Made by a program: the position numbers and the translations under genes. Shown one piece after another: positions 6,728 through 9,357 of a DNA stretch of 9,357 nucleotides; position 1 is the stretch's first letter; every line of letters starts with the position of its first letter. The stretch spans positions 1-9,357 of the forward strand of contig JASLGB010000184.1 in the NCBI GenBank assembly GCA_030150315.1. The letters are read 5' to 3'. The DNA is from Dokdonella sp. (GTDB lineage Bacteria > Pseudomonadota > Gammaproteobacteria > Xanthomonadales > Rhodanobacteraceae). A model generated the notes under the pieces. That model was not told where the DNA came from, searched no databases, and saw nothing but the letters and a program-made list of their open reading frames with translations.

Positions 6728-6775
6728 ATCAAGATTCGGCTTCATCAAGAGCCGGCTTCATCAAGAACCGGCTTC
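6728..6775. repeat. three tandem 16-bp repeats in the edd leader
   Basis: Three exact head-to-tail copies of ATCAAGANNCGGCTTC (plus strand) occupy 6728-6743, 6744-6759 and 6760-6775. Only the two N positions differ (TT, GC, AC). On the sense (minus) strand the unit reads GAAGCCGNNTCTTGAT, and the array ends just before the AAGGAG ribosome site of edd. The period is not a multiple of three and the region lies outside any gene, so the array is not a protein repeat. Copies contain a TGAAGCCGG half-site like that of LacI/GalR-type operators, but no full palindrome. Confidence 0.9.
6729..6761 (-). other. possible 10-codon upstream ORF in the edd leader
   Basis: An ATG at 6761, created by the tandem repeat, opens a frame reading MKPALDEAES and stops at TGA (6731-6729), directly before the edd Shine-Dalgarno. 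A second repeat-derived ATG at 6745 opens a frame that overlaps the edd start out of frame. No good ribosome site precedes either. They may be by-products of the repeat, so translation is unproven. Confidence 0.15.
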
Positions 6776-6811
6776 CGGCCGCCGCGGGGCGCAGCGGCGA
6801 TGGCTTGCCTC

Positions 6812-6832
6812 AAAACCGGCGCTCGCCGCCAG
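6812..6832 (-). terminator. small terminator- or attenuator-like hairpin between pgl and edd
   Basis: On the minus strand CTGGCG and CGCCGG form a 6-bp stem (one G-T pair) with loop GCGAG, followed at once by TTTT. It lies 14 bases after the pgl stop. The short stem and four Ts suggest at most partial termination, which would lower edd and eda expression relative to zwf-glk-pgl. Confidence 0.35.
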
Positions 6833-6846
6833 GGCGCGCCCAATGC

Positions 6847-7563
6847 CTAGGGACACCAATGGACTTGGAGCGGCGCCCCGGCAAGATCAAGCACGGCGCG
6901 AATCGGCAGCTCGCTTGCATCGCCCTTGCCCAGCGCACGCTCCAGCACCGCCCGCTTGCCGGCGCCGCGGATCAGCAACAGGCGCTGGCGCGATTGTGCG
7001 ATGCCGATCGGCGTCAGGCTGATGCGATGCGGATGCGCGCCGGCCACGGCGCAACCGCGTGCATCGATCGTTGCATACGGTTCGCCGCTTTCGAGCGCCG
7101 CCTGCAGATCGACCGCGCCCGGAAACAGCGACGCCGTGTGGCCGTCATCGCCCATGCCGAGCACGCAGGCGGCCACGCGCACGCCGTGCAGCTGCGCATT
7201 CGCACGCACGAGCGCATCGGCCAGCGATTCGCGCGGTCGTCGCAACGGCTCGAAATGCGCAGCCGCAGCGGCGTCATGCAACAGGCTTTCGCGTATCAGT
7301 CGCGCATTGCTGCCGGGCGCGTCCGGCTCGACATCGCGCTCGTCAACCAGGCCAACCTGCAGGCGCGACCAGGCCAGCGCCTGCGAAGCCAGCGCGCGAT
7401 ACACCGGCGCCGGCGTGCTGCCGCCGGACAACAGCAGATGCGCGCGCTCCGCTTCGACCAGCGCCTCGCGCAGGATGCGCGCGATCGCGGCCGCAGCGGA
7501 ATCGGCCCAGGCGACCTCGTCCGGCGCCTCGTGAAACACGATGCGGGATGCGCGCCCACTCAT
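6847..7563 (-). CDS. pgl: 6-phosphogluconolactonase
   Basis: Cytoplasmic hydrolase opening 6-phosphoglucono-1,5-lactone to 6-phosphogluconate, linking Zwf to Edd. At 238 residues it is the usual length of the NagB/SOL-type (DevB-like) lactonase. It shows LLLSGGSTP (43-51), the DERDVEPDAPGSNARL block (74-89), the signature GMGDDGHTASLFPG (136-149) with its catalytic His, and PHRISLTP (178-185). The start is the ATG at 7563, whose ATGA overlaps the glk stop. A longer open frame reaches 7758, but that part is the shadow of glk. The overlap points to translational coupling with glk; only a weak ribosome site (GCAGG) is visible. The gene follows zwf and glk, which make its substrate. The assignment is secure. 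Confidence 0.95.
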   Translation of the reverse strand: MSGRASRIVFHEAPDEVAWADSAAAAIARILREALVEAERAHLLLSGGSTPAPVYRALASQALAWSRLQVGLVDERDVEPDAPGSNARLIRESLLHDAAAAAHFEPLRRPRESLADALVRANAQLHGVRVAACVLGMGDDGHTASLFPGAVDLQAALESGEPYATIDARGCAVAGAHPHRISLTPIGIAQSRQRLLLIRGAGKRAVLERALGKGDASELPIRAVLDLAGAPLQVHWCP

Positions 7564-8546
7564 GCCTGCACCATTTGGCGTGCGTGCACGGCCGCGCCGA
7601 GCAGGCCCGCGTCGGGATGCAGGATCGCCACGCTCGGCACCGCCATCATGGATTCCTGCAGCCGCCCTTTCGCCTCGAATCGACGGCGGAATCCGCTCCG
7701 ATCGAGCCAGTCCAGCAACAACGGCGTCATGCCGCCGCCAAGCCAGACACCGTCCCACGCCCCGAACGCGAGCACGAAATCGCCGGCGACCGATCCCAAC
7801 AGCTCGCAGAACAGCTCCACCGCGCGAACGCAGGCGGCATCGTCACCCGCACCCGCACGACGCGAAATTTCCTCGGGCGGCAAACGCTCGCCGGGCCGGC
7901 CACGCAGTTCAGCCAGCGCCTCGTGCAGGTTCGACAGGCCGTTGCCACACAGCAGACGCTCGTTGGAAACACGCCCCAAGCGCATGTGCAGCCGCCGCAA
8001 CAGCTCGATCTCCTCGTCCGTGCCGGGGGCGAACGCGGCGTGGCCGCCCTCGGTTTCCAGCGCCTCGACGCGCCCCTCGCGCAGCAGCAGGGCGCCGACA
8101 CCGAGCCCGGTTCCGGGGCCGACCACCGCGAAGGTGCGCCGTCCCGTCATCGCCGGGACGGCGGGCGCGCCGATCGCGCGCATGTCCTGCGCGCGCAAGC
8201 AGGTGACGGCCAGGCTCATCGCGGCGAAATCGTTGATGAAGGCGACCTCGTCCAGCGCCAGTCCGGAACGCACGCGCTGGCGCGACACGCGCCACGGGTT
8301 GTTGGTCGCCTGCACTTCGTCGTCATGGACGCGGCCGGCGAACGCGAATACCGCGTGCTGCGCGCGTTCGCCGATCTCGGCCTGCCATGTCCGCGCGGCC
8401 TGCTCGAAGCTGCCGTGATCGGCGACGCGGTAGCGGCGAATGGTCTCCTGCAACAGCAGCCGCTCGCCCGACGGATCGGCCAGCGCGAAGCGCACATTGG
8501 TTCCGCCCACGTCGGCCAGCAGAACCCTTGAGCCGGAAGCGCTCAT
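7560..8546 (-). CDS. glk: glucokinase, E. coli Glk type
   Basis: Cytoplasmic ATP-dependent kinase converting glucose to glucose-6-phosphate, the substrate of Zwf. The 328-residue protein matches the bacterial Glk family (about 320 residues). It has LLADVGGTNVRFAL (9-22, ATP phosphate-1 loop), FINDFAAM (103-110) with catalytic D106, VVGPGTGLGVGAL (141-153, phosphate-2 loop), and ETEGGHAAFAP (164-174) with sugar-binding E166 and H169. A late LGGGM segment (269-273) belongs to the adenosine site. There is no Cys-rich zinc motif, so it is not a ROK-family kinase. The ATG at 8546 overlaps the zwf stop as ATGA and has AGGA three to five bases upstream. Its 3' end overlaps pgl in the same way. The open frame extending to 9290 is a shadow of zwf and is not part of the gene. 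A free-glucose kinase in the cluster suggests that non-phosphorylated sugar uptake feeds the pathway. Confidence 0.95.
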   Translation of the reverse strand: MSASGSRVLLADVGGTNVRFALADPSGERLLLQETIRRYRVADHGSFEQAARTWQAEIGERAQHAVFAFAGRVHDDEVQATNNPWRVSRQRVRSGLALDEVAFINDFAAMSLAVTCLRAQDMRAIGAPAVPAMTGRRTFAVVGPGTGLGVGALLLREGRVEALETEGGHAAFAPGTDEEIELLRRLHMRLGRVSNERLLCGNGLSNLHEALAELRGRPGERLPPEEISRRAGAGDDAACVRAVELFCELLGSVAGDFVLAFGAWDGVWLGGGMTPLLLDWLDRSGFRRRFEAKGRLQESMMAVPSVAILHPDAGLLGAAVHARQMVQA

Positions 8547-9357
8547 GATCCTGCGCGCCGCCCGCGCGAAACACGCGTCGACATCTGCGGCAGGAACGAC
8601 GCCGCCGCAGAAGGCCCCCACGAACCGGCCATGTATGGCTCGATCGGCGTCTCGGCATCGCGCCACGCGGCGATGATGCTGTCGATCCAGGTCCACGCGG
8701 CTTCCACTTCGTCGCCGCGCACGAACAGCGTCGAGTTGCCGTTGAGGGCGTCGAGCAGCAGGCGCTCGTAGGCGATGCGCCGCTGCACCGCCGGCATGGA
8801 CAGGTCCAGCGGCAGCGGCTGCAGTTCCATCGCGCCCCACTCGGATCCGGCGAGGCTGCTCATCAACTCCAGCTCGACGTTTTCCTGCGGTTGCAGGCGC
8901 AGCACCAGCCGGTTCGGTGTGGCGCGTTCGCGCCGTGGCTTCTCGAACAGCCAGTGCGAAACCGGGCGGAACGTGACCACCACCTGGGTCACGCGCTCGG
9001 CCAGGCGCTTGCCCGTGCAGAGGCGAAACGGCACACCGGCCCAGCGCCAGTTGTCGATCGACGCGCGCAACGCGACGAAGGTTTCGACCGGCTCCTGCGC
9101 CTGCACCGCCTGCAGCGAAAATCCGCGCACCGGCTGCCCCTCGACCAGCCCGGCTTCGTACCGGCCGCGCACCGAATCGGTTTGCGCGCTGTCCGCATCG
9201 AACGGGCGCAGCGCGCGCAGCACCTTGAGTTTTTCGTCGCGCAGCGAGCCCGCATCCAGCGACGACGGCGGCTCCATCGCGATCAGGCACAACAGCTGCA
9301 GCACATGGTTCTGCACCATGTCGCGCAGTGCGCCGTAGTCGGCGTAATAGCTCTCGC
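8543..9357 (-). CDS. zwf: glucose-6-phosphate 1-dehydrogenase (partial, N-terminus beyond window)
   Basis: C-terminal 270 residues or so of the NADP-dependent enzyme oxidising glucose-6-phosphate to 6-phosphogluconolactone; it also supplies NADPH. The frame is open to the right edge and begins ESYYADYGALRDMVQNH, then LLCLIAMEPP, a highly conserved G6PD block. Later come IDNWRWAGVPFRLCTGKRL, the QPQENVEL strand, ERLLLDALNGNSTLF and AWTWIDSI, then EPYMAGSWGP near the C-terminus. The Rossmann domain and the RIDHYLGKE substrate motif would lie outside the window. An internal Met at 9319 is not the start, since conserved sequence continues upstream of it. The TGA overlaps the glk ATG by four bases. 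As the most upstream visible gene of the cluster, its promoter (and any HexR-type control) is not in view. Confidence 0.96.
   Translation of the reverse strand, partial: ESYYADYGALRDMVQNHVLQLLCLIAMEPPSSLDAGSLRDEKLKVLRALRPFDADSAQTDSVRGRYEAGLVEGQPVRGFSLQAVQAQEPVETFVALRASIDNWRWAGVPFRLCTGKRLAERVTQVVVTFRPVSHWLFEKPRRERATPNRLVLRLQPQENVELELMSSLAGSEWGAMELQPLPLDLSMPAVQRRIAYERLLLDALNGNSTLFVRGDEVEAAWTWIDSIIAAWRDAETPIEPYMAGSWGPSAAASFLPQMSTRVSRGRRAGS

Noticed and set aside
6728..6775. CRISPR array
   Set aside because: The units are 16 bp, directly abutting with no spacers and no cas genes, so this is a simple tandem repeat.
5794..8418. 874-codon plus-strand frame across edd, pgl and glk
   Set aside because: It crosses three well-conserved genes and two gene junctions on the other strand. 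Its composition (Arg/Ala/Gln/Ser-rich) is that of an antisense shadow with no family resemblance.
7059..8531. 490-codon plus-strand frame opposite pgl and glk
   Set aside because: Antisense shadow of two secure genes; the product is Arg/Pro/Ala low-complexity sequence.
8547..9290. Extended glucokinase start inside zwf
   Set aside because: The upstream part reads in a shadow frame of zwf. The conserved ATP loop begins right after the ATG at 8546, which overlaps the zwf stop.

Overview
The window is GC-rich, gene-dense bacterial chromosome with strong GC-skewed codon use, so several long reading frames lie antisense to real genes. Gene content and protein sequences suggest a gammaproteobacterium of the Xanthomonadales/Lysobacterales. 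The clues are an Entner-Doudoroff gene set with an E. coli-type glucokinase, a ZnuD-like TonB receptor next to a MerC-domain protein, and a bTHX-type small ribosomal protein. This placement is inferred and was not tested by search. No mobile element, CRISPR array, tRNA or rRNA is visible.

Left part (1-3865), metal homeostasis. A minus-strand start of a bTHX-like 30S ribosomal protein runs off the left edge. Next, also on the minus strand, come a zinc-type cation diffusion facilitator (CDF) exporter and, upstream of it, a small MerC-domain membrane protein. Divergent from MerC, on the plus strand, is a 664-residue ZnuD-like TonB-dependent receptor. The 128-bp divergent spacer holds two AT-rich palindromes that closely match the Zur (zinc uptake regulator) operator, one next to each start codon. 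Receptor and MerC protein therefore look like a zinc-starvation-induced pair: outer-membrane uptake plus an inner-membrane partner. The exporter downstream of MerC has the opposite expected job.

Middle (3866-3961). Two strong hairpins separate the convergent receptor gene and the sugar-catabolism genes and probably terminate transcription from both sides.

Right part (3962-9357), Entner-Doudoroff pathway, all on the minus strand in the order zwf (5' end outside the window), glk, pgl, edd, eda. zwf/glk and glk/pgl each overlap by an ATGA, which suggests translational coupling. A 135-bp gap precedes edd and holds a small terminator-like hairpin and three tandem 16-bp repeats just before the edd Shine-Dalgarno. 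A 197-bp gap precedes eda. Together the five enzymes take glucose to glucose-6-phosphate, 6-phosphogluconolactone, 6-phosphogluconate, KDPG, and finally pyruvate plus glyceraldehyde-3-phosphate.

The points most worth a second look are the Zur-type divergent promoter driving a MerC-family protein with a His/Cys tail, and the 3 x 16-bp repeat in the edd leader.
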